Assembly: GCA_947372005.1 (NCBI GenBank)
Contig: CANBRV010000009.1
Location: 1-19,886 of the forward strand
Length of the DNA stretch: 19,886 bases
DNA from: Comamonadaceae bacterium
GTDB taxonomy: Bacteria; Pseudomonadota; Gammaproteobacteria; Burkholderiales; Burkholderiaceae_C
Direction: 5' to 3'
Part shown: positions 1 through 7,664 of the stretch, piece by piece
How positions within the stretch are numbered: position 1 is the stretch's first letter
Layout: the number at the start of each line of letters is the position of its first letter
The notes under the pieces: generated by a model
The model's database searches: none
What the model was told of the DNA's origin: nothing
The model's input: the letters and a program-made list of their open reading frames with translations, nothing else
Made by a program: the position numbers and the translations under genes

Positions 1-23
1 AGGGGCTGATAGACTCACTCGTT

Positions 24-746
24 ATGACAACTTCTCAAGTAAAAACCCATATTTCTGATCCAGGCAGCGTAGACGCAGCTATCCTGAGTCGCTTTTCAGC
101 CCGTGCTTATTTAGATAAGCCTGTTGACCGTACTGTTCTGGAGGGCTTGCTGGATGTGGCTCGCAGAGCCGCTTCGGGCACTAATACACAGCCGTGGAGG
201 GTGTATGTGCTAACAGGTGAGGTAAAAGATACGCTAGTCGACAAAGTTTGCGCTGCGCACGATGCGGTTCGCGCCAACCCTGCGCTGGCTGCTGACTATG
301 CAGAAGCGTATGACTACTACCCAGAAAAATGGGTCTCTCCTTATATAGATAGACGCCGCGCCTGCGGCTATGGACTTTATGGCGTGCTGGGCATTGGTAA
401 GGGGGATAAAGACAAAATGCACTTGCAGCATCAGCAAAACTACCGTTTCTTCGGTGCGCCTGTGGGCTTGATGTTCACGATTGATAAGGTCATGGGGCGT
501 GGCTCTTTATTAGATTACGGGATGTTTATCCAAAATATCATGGTGGCCGCCAGAGCGCGTGGCTTGCATACTTGCCCGCAAGCTGCATGGAATGGTTTTG
601 CCAACATCATCTTGCCGCACATTGGTGCGGGCGAGAACGAGATGATTGTTTGCGGGCTCTCGCTGGGCTATGCGGACGAAGATGCATTGGTGAACACCTT
701 TATGACTGAGCGTGAGACGACCCAGAGCTTTACGACTTGGCTGTAA
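24..746 (+). CDS. Nitroreductase family flavoprotein
   Basis: This 240-residue protein belongs to the FMN-dependent nitroreductase family, cytosolic enzymes that use NAD(P)H to reduce nitroaromatics, quinones or related acceptors. The N-terminal FMN phosphate-binding segment is visible as SARAYLDKPV (residues 25-34), followed by SGTNTQPW (51-58), the usual flavin-contacting motif. The second family block, IQNIMVAARARGLHTCPQ (169-186), and the C-terminal CGLSLGYADED (210-220) complete the fold. Length is normal for the family. The segment GLHTCPQAAW recalls nitrobenzoate-reductase-like members, but the substrate cannot be read from sequence. The ATG at 24 has no strong ribosome binding site in the 23 bases available. 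It is the first gene of a plus-strand run and lies 23 bases before pncB. Family assignment is secure; specific function is unknown. Confidence 0.9.
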   Translation: MTTSQVKTHISDPGSVDAAILSRFSARAYLDKPVDRTVLEGLLDVARRAASGTNTQPWRVYVLTGEVKDTLVDKVCAAHDAVRANPALAADYAEAYDYYPEKWVSPYIDRRRACGYGLYGVLGIGKGDKDKMHLQHQQNYRFFGAPVGLMFTIDKVMGRGSLLDYGMFIQNIMVAARARGLHTCPQAAWNGFANIILPHIGAGENEMIVCGLSLGYADEDALVNTFMTERETTQSFTTWL

Positions 747-769
747 AACTCGGTAACTAGAACAATTTC

Positions 770-1951
770 ATGATCATCACCAGTCTCTTAGACACTGACT
801 TGTACAAGTTCACCATGATGCAGGTCGTGCTGCATCAGTTTCCTGGTGCGCAGGTTTCCTACAAGTTCAAGTGCCGCAACCCAGGTGTAAATTTGGCGCA
901 GTTTGCGGGCGAGATACGCGAGGAAATTAGGTCGCTGTGTGGCTTGCAATTTACCGAGAGTGAGTTAGCCTATCTGCGTGGTTTGCGTTTTATTAAGAGC
1001 GACTTTGTGGATTTTTTGGGCTTATTTAAGCTCAATGAAAAATACATCACTATCTCTGAACAAACAACGGGTGAGATCGACATAAAAATCGAAGGGCCCT
1101 GGCTGCACACGATATTGTTTGAAATCCCCGTGCTGGCCATTGTGAACGAGGTGTACTTTAGAAACACGCAAAAAGTCCCAAATTTTGTCCTAGGACGTGA
1201 GCGCTTGGCGAGCAAAATCAAGTTGCTCAAAGACCCACAAATCTCAAACCTCAAGATTGCCGATTATGGAACCCGTCGTCGTTTTAGTAAGGCATGGCAT
1301 GAAGAGGTGCTCCGCGTGTTGACAAATGGTCTGGGCACGCAATTTGCAGGCACGAGTAATGTCTTTTTTGCCATGAAGCTAGGCCTAATTCCGCTGGGAA
1401 CCATGGCGCATGAATACTTGCAAGCTACGCAGGCATTGGGTCCGCGGCTACGTGACTCGCAAACTTTTGCATTTGAATCTTGGGCTCATGAGTACCGAGG
1501 CGACCTTGGCATTGCGCTCTCTGATGTGTATGGTTTTCAAGCCTTCTTGCGCGACTACGACATGTATTTTTGCAAACTGTTTGATGGCGCACGTCACGAT
1601 AGTGGCGATCCCTTTGCATGGGGCGAAGGCATGATTGCGCACTACAAAGCCAACCGCGTCGATCCGCTCACCAAAACCTTGGTGTTTAGCGACGGCCTGA
1701 CCATCCCGCGCACGATTGAGCTGTACAACCAGTTCAAAGGGCGATGCTTGCTGGCATTTGGTATCGGAACCAACCTGACTAACGATTTGGGAGATGCGCC
1801 TGATCACGTGCCACTGCAAATTGTCATAAAAATGACGGAATGCAACGGTCAGCCTGTGGCGAAGTTATCCGATACGCCATCGAAAAATATGTGCGAAGAC
1901 GTGAACTATTTAGCGTATTTACGGCAGGTTTTTAATTTGCAAGCGGATTGA
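770..1951 (+). CDS. pncB: Nicotinate phosphoribosyltransferase
   Basis: PncB joins nicotinate to PRPP, with ATP hydrolysis, to give nicotinate mononucleotide in the Preiss-Handler NAD salvage route. The 393-residue length matches the proteobacterial type. Hallmarks are the N-terminal DTDLYKFTMMQ (residues 8-18), the ADYGTRRRFS block (164-173), GTSNVFFAMK (194-203), and GTMAHEY (210-216), in which H214 corresponds to the histidine phosphorylated during catalysis in this family. The phosphate-binding RHDSGDP follows (275-281), then FSDGL (306-310) and FGIGTNLTND (330-339). All key segments are intact. It follows the nitroreductase by 23 bases, and the antiporter begins 18 bases after its stop, consistent with co-transcription. 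The nearby NAD(P)H-using nitroreductase and 2-hydroxyacid reductase make a loose redox-cofactor theme, but that link is inference. Confidence 0.97.
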   Translation: MIITSLLDTDLYKFTMMQVVLHQFPGAQVSYKFKCRNPGVNLAQFAGEIREEIRSLCGLQFTESELAYLRGLRFIKSDFVDFLGLFKLNEKYITISEQTTGEIDIKIEGPWLHTILFEIPVLAIVNEVYFRNTQKVPNFVLGRERLASKIKLLKDPQISNLKIADYGTRRRFSKAWHEEVLRVLTNGLGTQFAGTSNVFFAMKLGLIPLGTMAHEYLQATQALGPRLRDSQTFAFESWAHEYRGDLGIALSDVYGFQAFLRDYDMYFCKLFDGARHDSGDPFAWGEGMIAHYKANRVDPLTKTLVFSDGLTIPRTIELYNQFKGRCLLAFGIGTNLTNDLGDAPDHVPLQIVIKMTECNGQPVAKLSDTPSKNMCEDVNYLAYLRQVFNLQAD

Positions 1952-1969
1952 AGTTTGCCTCGCCTGTTT

Positions 1970-3295
1970 ATGTTGAAAAAATATTTCCTAATCACTTTGC
2001 TCGCTGGGCTGGCTGTCCTCGTGAATGCTCTCGCCCCCGCGCTGCTGGGACGCATCGAGGGTCTAGGCGGTAGCGAAGTGGCACTAGCTCAAACCCTGTG
2101 GTGCGCGAGCCTGATGCTCGGCTTTGGCTGGGCGGCTAGTAAAGTTTCCGAAGGCACGGTGCTGCCTAGTTTTGCCTTGCAATTGCTCTTGGGCATTTTG
2201 CTCCACGATGCCTTGAAACCCATCTCGATGCAGATCACATTGGCGGTCGTCGTCTGTACGTTGCTCGCCGCCATTATTTTGAAGAGCGGTGGCGATGAGA
2301 TTGATCGCGCGGCGTTTTTATCCATCGCTTGGCCGACGGTGCTCTTGGCGGTTGTCGGCTACCTCATCACCTTCGGGGTGACGTTTGCATTTTTATTAGC
2401 ACTTGGCCTGAAGGGTGGGACTGCTGCTCTGCTGGCCGCTATTTTGGGATCGACTGATCCTGCGGCACTCATTCCCACGCTTAAAAATTTGGTGTTCCGT
2501 GATCACTACGCCCGTGTGCGTGATATGGCTGTGGCCGAGAGTGCCTTGAATGATGCCGTTGGCGCCATCTTCACCGCTGCGGTGGTCGTGATGGTGCAGG
2601 GCGGGCAGCCAGTGCAAACAGTCAGCGAACTAGAGACTGGTTTGTTTGCCGCCAACAACTTGATGTTACTTGGCGAACAATTTGCATTTGGCTTGCTCGC
2701 AGGCCTTGTGGGATGGGGCGTCATGCACTATTTCGAGCGTTACAAGAGCGAACAGCAGGCTGAGCCTATGTACGATTTCGCCATTGTGCTCGGCATCCCC
2801 TTGGCTGCTTTTTTCTTGGCGCAAGTGCTGCATGGCAACGGATTTTTGGCAGCTTTCATCGCAGGATTGTTGGGTAATTTCAATCGCAATAGCCCCGCAC
2901 TGCATACACTCATTCATAGCATGGAGACGAAAATTGAGAGCGTCGCCAAGCCCGTCATTTTTATGATGGTAGGGCCGTTTGTTGCAGTCTCTAACTTGCT
3001 GGACTCCGCTGGCACGGGACTGGTGATCGCTACTTTGTTCATGTTGGTTGCAAGGCCGCTGGCCGTATGGCTGTCCCTGCTGCCAACACACATCGATTGG
3101 CGTGAAAAAATGTTCCTCTGTTCAGTGCGCGAGACGGGCGTGATCCCTGTGGTGCTGGCGGTCATGGCCGCAGCGCAATTGCCCGCACATGCAGAGCTGC
3201 TGCCGCTGACGGCATGGGTTGTGATTTGGACTTTGGTGTTGCTGCCAGCGCTTACGCCTTGGTGGGCAAAAAAATTAGGAATTTTGAAATGCTAG
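1970..3295 (+). CDS. CPA-type sodium/proton antiporter
   Basis: This inner-membrane protein of about 441 residues belongs to the monovalent cation:proton antiporter superfamily and exchanges Na+ (or K+) for H+. It is almost entirely hydrophobic, with roughly a dozen probable membrane helices. The unwound-helix motif appears as STDPAA (residues 161-166) and the ion-binding pair as ND at 194-195 within SALNDAVGAI. An Asn-Asp pair is the pattern usually associated with electroneutral CPA1 exchangers, whereas Asp-Asp is typical of electrogenic CPA2 members; ion and stoichiometry remain inferred. I chose ATG 1970 (MLKKYFLITLL, a natural first helix). An in-frame TTG at 1955 would add only five residues. 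The 3' end overlaps the next gene by 7 bases, which suggests translational coupling with the hydroxyacid reductase. Confidence 0.88.
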   Translation: MLKKYFLITLLAGLAVLVNALAPALLGRIEGLGGSEVALAQTLWCASLMLGFGWAASKVSEGTVLPSFALQLLLGILLHDALKPISMQITLAVVVCTLLAAIILKSGGDEIDRAAFLSIAWPTVLLAVVGYLITFGVTFAFLLALGLKGGTAALLAAILGSTDPAALIPTLKNLVFRDHYARVRDMAVAESALNDAVGAIFTAAVVVMVQGGQPVQTVSELETGLFAANNLMLLGEQFAFGLLAGLVGWGVMHYFERYKSEQQAEPMYDFAIVLGIPLAAFFLAQVLHGNGFLAAFIAGLLGNFNRNSPALHTLIHSMETKIESVAKPVIFMMVGPFVAVSNLLDSAGTGLVIATLFMLVARPLAVWLSLLPTHIDWREKMFLCSVRETGVIPVVLAVMAAAQLPAHAELLPLTAWVVIWTLVLLPALTPWWAKKLGILKC

Positions 3296-4290
3296 ATAAA
3301 AAAAATAAACCCAAAATCGGTATGGCTCGTGCCGTGTTCGATCCAGTACTGGCGAGGCTTAGCGAGCATTTTGATGTGGTGAGTAATCAGTCGGATGCAG
3401 TGCTCACCAAAGCGCAAATTATTGACATGCTAAAAGACTGCGACGGCGCATTCACCACGGGTGGCGACCGCATTGATGCGGAAGTGTTTGCCGCTTGTCC
3501 TAAGCTCAAAATCGTTGCCAACATGGCGGTGGGCTACAACAATTTTGATATTCCTGCGTTTAACGCTGCGCATGTGCAAGCCACCAACACGCCCGATGTG
3601 CTGACCGAAACGACGGCCGATTTCGGCTTTGCGCTGATGATGGCGACCGCGCGGCGCATCACGGAGTCTGAGCACTTTTTGCGCGCAGGCAAATGGAATA
3701 AATGGGGTTTTGATATGTTTGCGGGCAGCGACATCCACGGTGCAACGCTTGGTATTTTGGGTATGGGGCGCATTGGGCAAGGCATTGCGCGGCGTGGCTC
3801 GCACGGGTTTGGGATGAAGGTGATTTATCACAACCGCAGCAAGCTGAATGCCGCAACGGAAGAGAACTGCCGCGCGTCTTACGTGACTAAAGAGAAGCTA
3901 CTCAAAACCGCCGACCACTTGGTGTTGGTGCTGCCGTACAGCCCAGAGAATCACCACACGATAGGTGCCAAAGAGCTTGCGCAGATGAAGCCGACCGCGA
4001 CGCTGGTCAACATTGCACGTGGCGGAATTGTGGATGACGCAGCGCTAGCGGTTGCGCTGAAAAACAAAACGATATCGGCTGCGGGCATCGATGTGTTTGA
4101 AGGCGAGCCCTCTGTTCATCCTGACTTACTCACCGTGCCTAATGTCGTGCTGACGCCGCATATCGCGTCAAGCTCCGTGCCCACGCGTATGGCGATGGCG
4201 AACTTGGCGGCTGATAACTTGATTGATTTTTTTGCAGGACGAGAGGTTAGAACGCCTATTAACACCTTGCCTGTGAGAGCGGCTGCATGA
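3289..4290 (+). CDS. D-2-hydroxyacid dehydrogenase (glyoxylate/hydroxypyruvate reductase type)
   Basis: This 333-residue NAD(P)-dependent reductase belongs to the D-isomer 2-hydroxyacid dehydrogenase family and most resembles glyoxylate/hydroxypyruvate (D-glycerate) reductases. The Rossmann motif GMGRIG is at residues 158-163. The catalytic triad is complete: R244 in NIARGG, E273 in FEGEP and H291 in TPHIAS. After the second strand comes HNRSKLN (181-187); an arginine there often goes with NADPH preference, which is inference. The start at ATG 3289 overlaps the antiporter stop and gives the normal family length. A longer in-frame start at 3214 would place 25 unrelated residues over the antiporter's coding end and is less likely. 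The stop overlaps the rmuC start in ATGA. The exact substrate among glyoxylate, hydroxypyruvate and related ketoacids is not resolved. Confidence 0.92.
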   Translation: MLDKKNKPKIGMARAVFDPVLARLSEHFDVVSNQSDAVLTKAQIIDMLKDCDGAFTTGGDRIDAEVFAACPKLKIVANMAVGYNNFDIPAFNAAHVQATNTPDVLTETTADFGFALMMATARRITESEHFLRAGKWNKWGFDMFAGSDIHGATLGILGMGRIGQGIARRGSHGFGMKVIYHNRSKLNAATEENCRASYVTKEKLLKTADHLVLVLPYSPENHHTIGAKELAQMKPTATLVNIARGGIVDDAALAVALKNKTISAAGIDVFEGEPSVHPDLLTVPNVVLTPHIASSSVPTRMAMANLAADNLIDFFAGREVRTPINTLPVRAAA

Positions 4291-5543
4291 GCCTTGAAAT
4301 GATGCTTGTTGTGCTGGTAGGCCTTATCCTGCTTGGTCTGCAGCTGTATCTTATTTTTAAGCCCAAGGAAAAAATCGACAATTCATTTCAGTTGGGATTA
4401 GAGCGATTGGAGCGCGAGCTTCGCCAAGAGTTGGCACTCACGCGGCAAGAGCAGACGCAGACCATGACGCAAACCTTGGGCGTATTACAGCAAACGCTAG
4501 GCGTGCAGCAGCAGACATTAACTCAGCAATTGACCCAGCAATTAGGACAACTGGGTGAAAGTAATGCACGGCGAATGTTGGACGTGCGCGATGTGCTGGA
4601 TAAACAATTGGAAGCGCTGCAAAAATCGAATAGCGCCAAGCTAGACGAGATGCGCCAAACGGTGGATGAGAAATTGCAAACCACCTTGCAAGCGCGCCTA
4701 GGCGAGAGTTTCAAGCAAGTGGCCGAGCGGCTAGAGCAGGTCCACAAAGGGCTTGGCGAGATGCAAAGCTTGGCGCAAGGCGTGGGCGATTTGAAGCATT
4801 TGTTGACTAACGTTAAAACGCGCGGTATTTTTGGCGAAGCGCAGTTAGGCGCTTTGATTGAACAAATTTTTGTCGCGGAGCAATACGGCGTGCAGGTGGC
4901 AACGAAGCCGAACTCGCGCGAGCGCGTGGACTACGCCATCAAGATGCCGGGTCGATCAACTGATATGGCTGGTGAGCCAAGCCAGCTATGGCTTCCCATC
5001 GATGCAAAATTTCCGACTGAAGATTTTGAGCGCCTTTTAGATGCGCAAGAACGCGCTGATGTTGCGGGTGCAGAAGTGGCAGGCAAGGCGTTAGAAATGC
5101 GTATCCGCGCTGAGGCGAAGTCAATTTCTGAGAAGTACATCGAGCCGCCGTACACGACCGACTTTGCGATTTTGTTTTTACCCTCCGAGAGCTTGTACGC
5201 GGAGGTGCTTAGAAGGCCGGGACTCATGGATTCACTGCAACGTGACTACCGCATTACGCTGGCAGGGCCGACCACGCTTTTGGCAATGCTCAATTCTTTG
5301 CAAATGGGATTTAGGACGCTGGCACTAGAGAAACGATCAAGCGAAGTGTGGCAAGTGCTGGGCGCAGTAAAGACCGAGTTTGGTAAGTTTGGTGATGTGC
5401 TGGCGAAGGTGAAAGCGCAAACGCAAACCGTGCTGAACACTTTAGATAGTGCCGAGCAGCGTAGTCGTGCGATGGGGCGAGCTTTAAAAACGGTTGAAGC
5501 TATGCCTGAAGGCGAGGCGCAGAAGTTGTTGCCTGAAGAATGA
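4287..5543 (+). CDS. rmuC: DNA recombination protein RmuC
   Basis: RmuC proteins are membrane-anchored, coiled-coil proteins with a nuclease-like core; loss of E. coli rmuC changes inversion frequency at short inverted repeats, and the biochemical activity is poorly defined. This 418-residue copy has one N-terminal membrane helix (about residues 4-24), then a long coiled coil rich in Gln, Thr and Leu (about 30-165). The RmuC domain follows, with KTRGIFGE (177-184), WLPIDAKFP (235-243) and a C-terminal segment with LAGPTTLLAMLNSLQMGF. Within the coiled coil, about residues 58-88 form near-repeated units (QTLGVLQQ, QTLGVQQQ, TQQLTQQLGQ). The ATG overlaps the upstream stop by four bases, so translation is probably coupled. 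The neighbouring MFS gene starts six bases after the stop. Confidence 0.95.
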   Translation: MSLEMMLVVLVGLILLGLQLYLIFKPKEKIDNSFQLGLERLERELRQELALTRQEQTQTMTQTLGVLQQTLGVQQQTLTQQLTQQLGQLGESNARRMLDVRDVLDKQLEALQKSNSAKLDEMRQTVDEKLQTTLQARLGESFKQVAERLEQVHKGLGEMQSLAQGVGDLKHLLTNVKTRGIFGEAQLGALIEQIFVAEQYGVQVATKPNSRERVDYAIKMPGRSTDMAGEPSQLWLPIDAKFPTEDFERLLDAQERADVAGAEVAGKALEMRIRAEAKSISEKYIEPPYTTDFAILFLPSESLYAEVLRRPGLMDSLQRDYRITLAGPTTLLAMLNSLQMGFRTLALEKRSSEVWQVLGAVKTEFGKFGDVLAKVKAQTQTVLNTLDSAEQRSRAMGRALKTVEAMPEGEAQKLLPEE

Positions 5544-5549
5544 TCTTGA

Positions 5550-6716
5550 ATGAATCCTGAACTCGCCCGTCTCATCATCGGCCATGTGTTTTTGCATGGT
5601 TGCATGGCGGGGATGCGTTTGGCCGCGCCGCTGTGGGCTTTGAATGCTGGTTACTCACCGCTAGTTGTCGGCGTGCTCTTAGCTGGCTTTGCGCTCACGC
5701 AAGTTTTTCTCGCATTGCCTGCGGGTCGATTTGCTGAAGCTTACGGTCTCAAGCGTCCCGTACGCTGGAGCATTGCGGCTTCCACCTTGGGGGCTTTGAT
5801 GGCGACGGTTTATCCGCACATCGTCACGATTAGTCTTGCGGCACTCTTGGTAGGCGGCGCAACAGGCTCTACAGTGATTGCGTTGCAGCGGCATGTGGGG
5901 CGTACGGTGACAGGGCAAACCGAGCTCAAACAAGCATTTAGTTGGCTCTCGCTAGGCCCCGCCTTTGCTAACTTTATTGGTCCTGTCACCGCTGGTTTTT
6001 TGATTGATCATGGCGGTTTTCAGGTTGCTTTCTTTGCCATGGCAACGTTTCCACTCATCATGTGGGTATGGATGAGAAATACGCGGGAAGCCATACTGGC
6101 TGTGGCGTCTACGAATGCTGTTAAAAATAGAGTGTGGGATTTAATCAAAGAGCCAATGCTGCGCCGCGTGCTTTTGGTCAATTGGTTTTTGTCGGCGTGC
6201 TGGGATGTGCATACCTTTGTCGTGCCGATTTTGGGACACGACCGTGGCTACAGCGCATCGACTATCGGTTTTATTTTGGGCGCGTTTGCCGTGTCGGCAG
6301 CAGCGGTGCGTGGACTCATCCCGTTTTTTGCTGAACGGGTGACCGAGTGGAAAGTGATTGTGGGCGCGATGCTTGCATCCAGTGCGATCTTTGGCGTGTA
6401 TCCGTTCCTACCCAATCCATGGATCATGACTTTGTTTTCTATCGTGCTGGGGTTTGCACTGGGCTCGGTGCAGCCGATGATCATGAGTGCGCTGCACCGC
6501 ATCACGCCAGACGCGCGTCAGGGAGAGGCGTTAGCCTTACGGCTAATGGTGATTAACGCATCAAGTGTGGCGATGCCTATGTTGTTTGGCGCAGGTGCAA
6601 CGCTGGGTGTGTCGTTGGTGTTTTGGTCGGTATCCGTGTGGGTAGGGCTTGGAAGCCGTGTGGCGTATGGCATGCGGACGCTTGAGAATGATTTGGAAGT
6701 TAACAGGGAGCTTTAG
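5550..6716 (+). CDS. MFS transporter
   Basis: This 388-residue, strongly hydrophobic protein has the layout of a major facilitator superfamily permease with about 11-12 membrane helices and no large soluble domain. The loop after the second helix carries PAGRFAEAYGLKRPVRW (residues 56-72), a variant of the conserved MFS loop 2-3 motif that normally reads G-x-L-a-D-r-x-G-r-k/r. A similar pattern is not obvious in the second half. Nothing in the sequence identifies the substrate or separates uptake from efflux. It starts six bases after rmuC and ends three bases before the formyltransferase gene, so it is inside the same transcription unit. Transport of a sugar or one-carbon-linked compound used by the two downstream enzymes is possible but speculative. 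Confidence 0.85.
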   Translation: MNPELARLIIGHVFLHGCMAGMRLAAPLWALNAGYSPLVVGVLLAGFALTQVFLALPAGRFAEAYGLKRPVRWSIAASTLGALMATVYPHIVTISLAALLVGGATGSTVIALQRHVGRTVTGQTELKQAFSWLSLGPAFANFIGPVTAGFLIDHGGFQVAFFAMATFPLIMWVWMRNTREAILAVASTNAVKNRVWDLIKEPMLRRVLLVNWFLSACWDVHTFVVPILGHDRGYSASTIGFILGAFAVSAAAVRGLIPFFAERVTEWKVIVGAMLASSAIFGVYPFLPNPWIMTLFSIVLGFALGSVQPMIMSALHRITPDARQGEALALRLMVINASSVAMPMLFGAGATLGVSLVFWSVSVWVGLGSRVAYGMRTLENDLEVNREL

Positions 6717-6719
6717 AAC

Positions 6720-7664
6720 ATGAACGTCGTTGTCATTGGTAGGCAAGATTTTGGCAAGGCCGTGCTAGAGGCTTTTCATACGCGGGGTGACACCATCTCG
6801 GGTGTTTTTTGCGCGCCCGATAAAGAAGGGGCTAAGCCAGATGCACTGGACGCTCGCGCCCAAGAGCTTGGCTTACCCGTCTTTAAGTTTGCCTCGCTCA
6901 AAAGCGACGAAGCGCTGGCAACGCTGCGTGCTTGCAATGCCGATATCGGTGTGATGGCCTATGTGCTGCAATTTGCGCCGCAAGAGTTTGTCACGATCCC
7001 GCGGCACGGGATGATTCAATATCACCCTTCGTTGCTTCCTAAATACCGTGGTCCGAGCGCCATTGGATGGGCAATTAGCAATGACGAGCTCGAGACAGGA
7101 CTCACGATCTTTAGACCCACTGATGGGCTGGACGAGGGGCCCGTCATCTTGCAAAAGCGCTGCGAAATTAGCCCAGACGCGACGCTGGGCTCGGTGTACT
7201 TCGATTACCTCTTTCCGCTAGGCGTGGCTGCTATGCTGGAAGCTGCGGACAGTGTGGTGGCTGGCACGCATACCGAGTCGGTACAGGATGAGTCACAAGC
7301 GGGTTATGAAGGCTGGTATGAGGCGAGGGCAGCCAAGATCAACCCGTTTGCGCATATCGATCATGTTTATAACCAAATCCGTGCGTGTAATCCTGCGCCT
7401 GGGGCGTGGTTGGAAGTTGGCGGGGCGGGCGGCAAGAAGGTGCAAATTTTTGATTGTAAAAAACACACGCACCGCACGTTCGGCGAAGTCAGGAGTCGTG
7501 CCGCCAAGGTAGGACAGATCAGTCAAATCACCGAGACCTCGTTCTTTTTTGTGTGTAATGGCGGCGAGATTGAAGTACTGCGCGCCAAGGCGGATGACAG
7601 CAAAAAAATCAATGGCGCCGAGATGGCGGCGCATCTGAAACTGACGATTGGACAAGCCGTTTGA
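6720..7664 (+). CDS. Formyltransferase-family protein resembling the 10-formyl-THF dehydrogenase hydrolase domain
   Basis: This 314-residue protein has the formyltransferase fold shared by Fmt, PurN and the N-terminal hydrolase domain of 10-formyltetrahydrofolate dehydrogenase (ALDH1L). The central block IQYHPSLLPKYRG (residues 99-111) and DGLDEG (135-140) hold H102 and D138, matching the catalytic His and Asp of the fold. The usual Asn two residues before the His in Fmt and PurN is Gln100 here; in ALDH1L proteins, from memory, that position is Ile. A further segment, YEGWYEARAAKIN (196-208), then IRACNPAPGAW (220-230), resembles the ALDH1L C-subdomain more than classical Fmt. There is no aldehyde dehydrogenase domain. 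It probably acts on 10-formyl-THF or a formylated small molecule rather than on Met-tRNA. ATG 6720 follows a GGGAG stretch. The stop overlaps the sugar kinase start. Confidence 0.82.
   Translation: MNVVVIGRQDFGKAVLEAFHTRGDTISGVFCAPDKEGAKPDALDARAQELGLPVFKFASLKSDEALATLRACNADIGVMAYVLQFAPQEFVTIPRHGMIQYHPSLLPKYRGPSAIGWAISNDELETGLTIFRPTDGLDEGPVILQKRCEISPDATLGSVYFDYLFPLGVAAMLEAADSVVAGTHTESVQDESQAGYEGWYEARAAKINPFAHIDHVYNQIRACNPAPGAWLEVGGAGGKKVQIFDCKKHTHRTFGEVRSRAAKVGQISQITETSFFFVCNGGEIEVLRAKADDSKKINGAEMAAHLKLTIGQAV

Noticed and set aside
1448..1819. Open reading frame of 123 codons antisense to pncB
   Set aside because: It lies wholly inside a strongly conserved gene, and its translation shows no family motif; it is a shadow of the coding strand.
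2666..3091. Open reading frame of 141 codons antisense to the antiporter
   Set aside because: Composition is rich in Gln, His and Cys, as expected from reversed membrane-protein codons, and there is no start context.
3214..3288. N-terminal extension of the hydroxyacid reductase
   Set aside because: The 25 added residues would overlap antiporter coding sequence and exceed normal family length; ATG 3289 is a better start.
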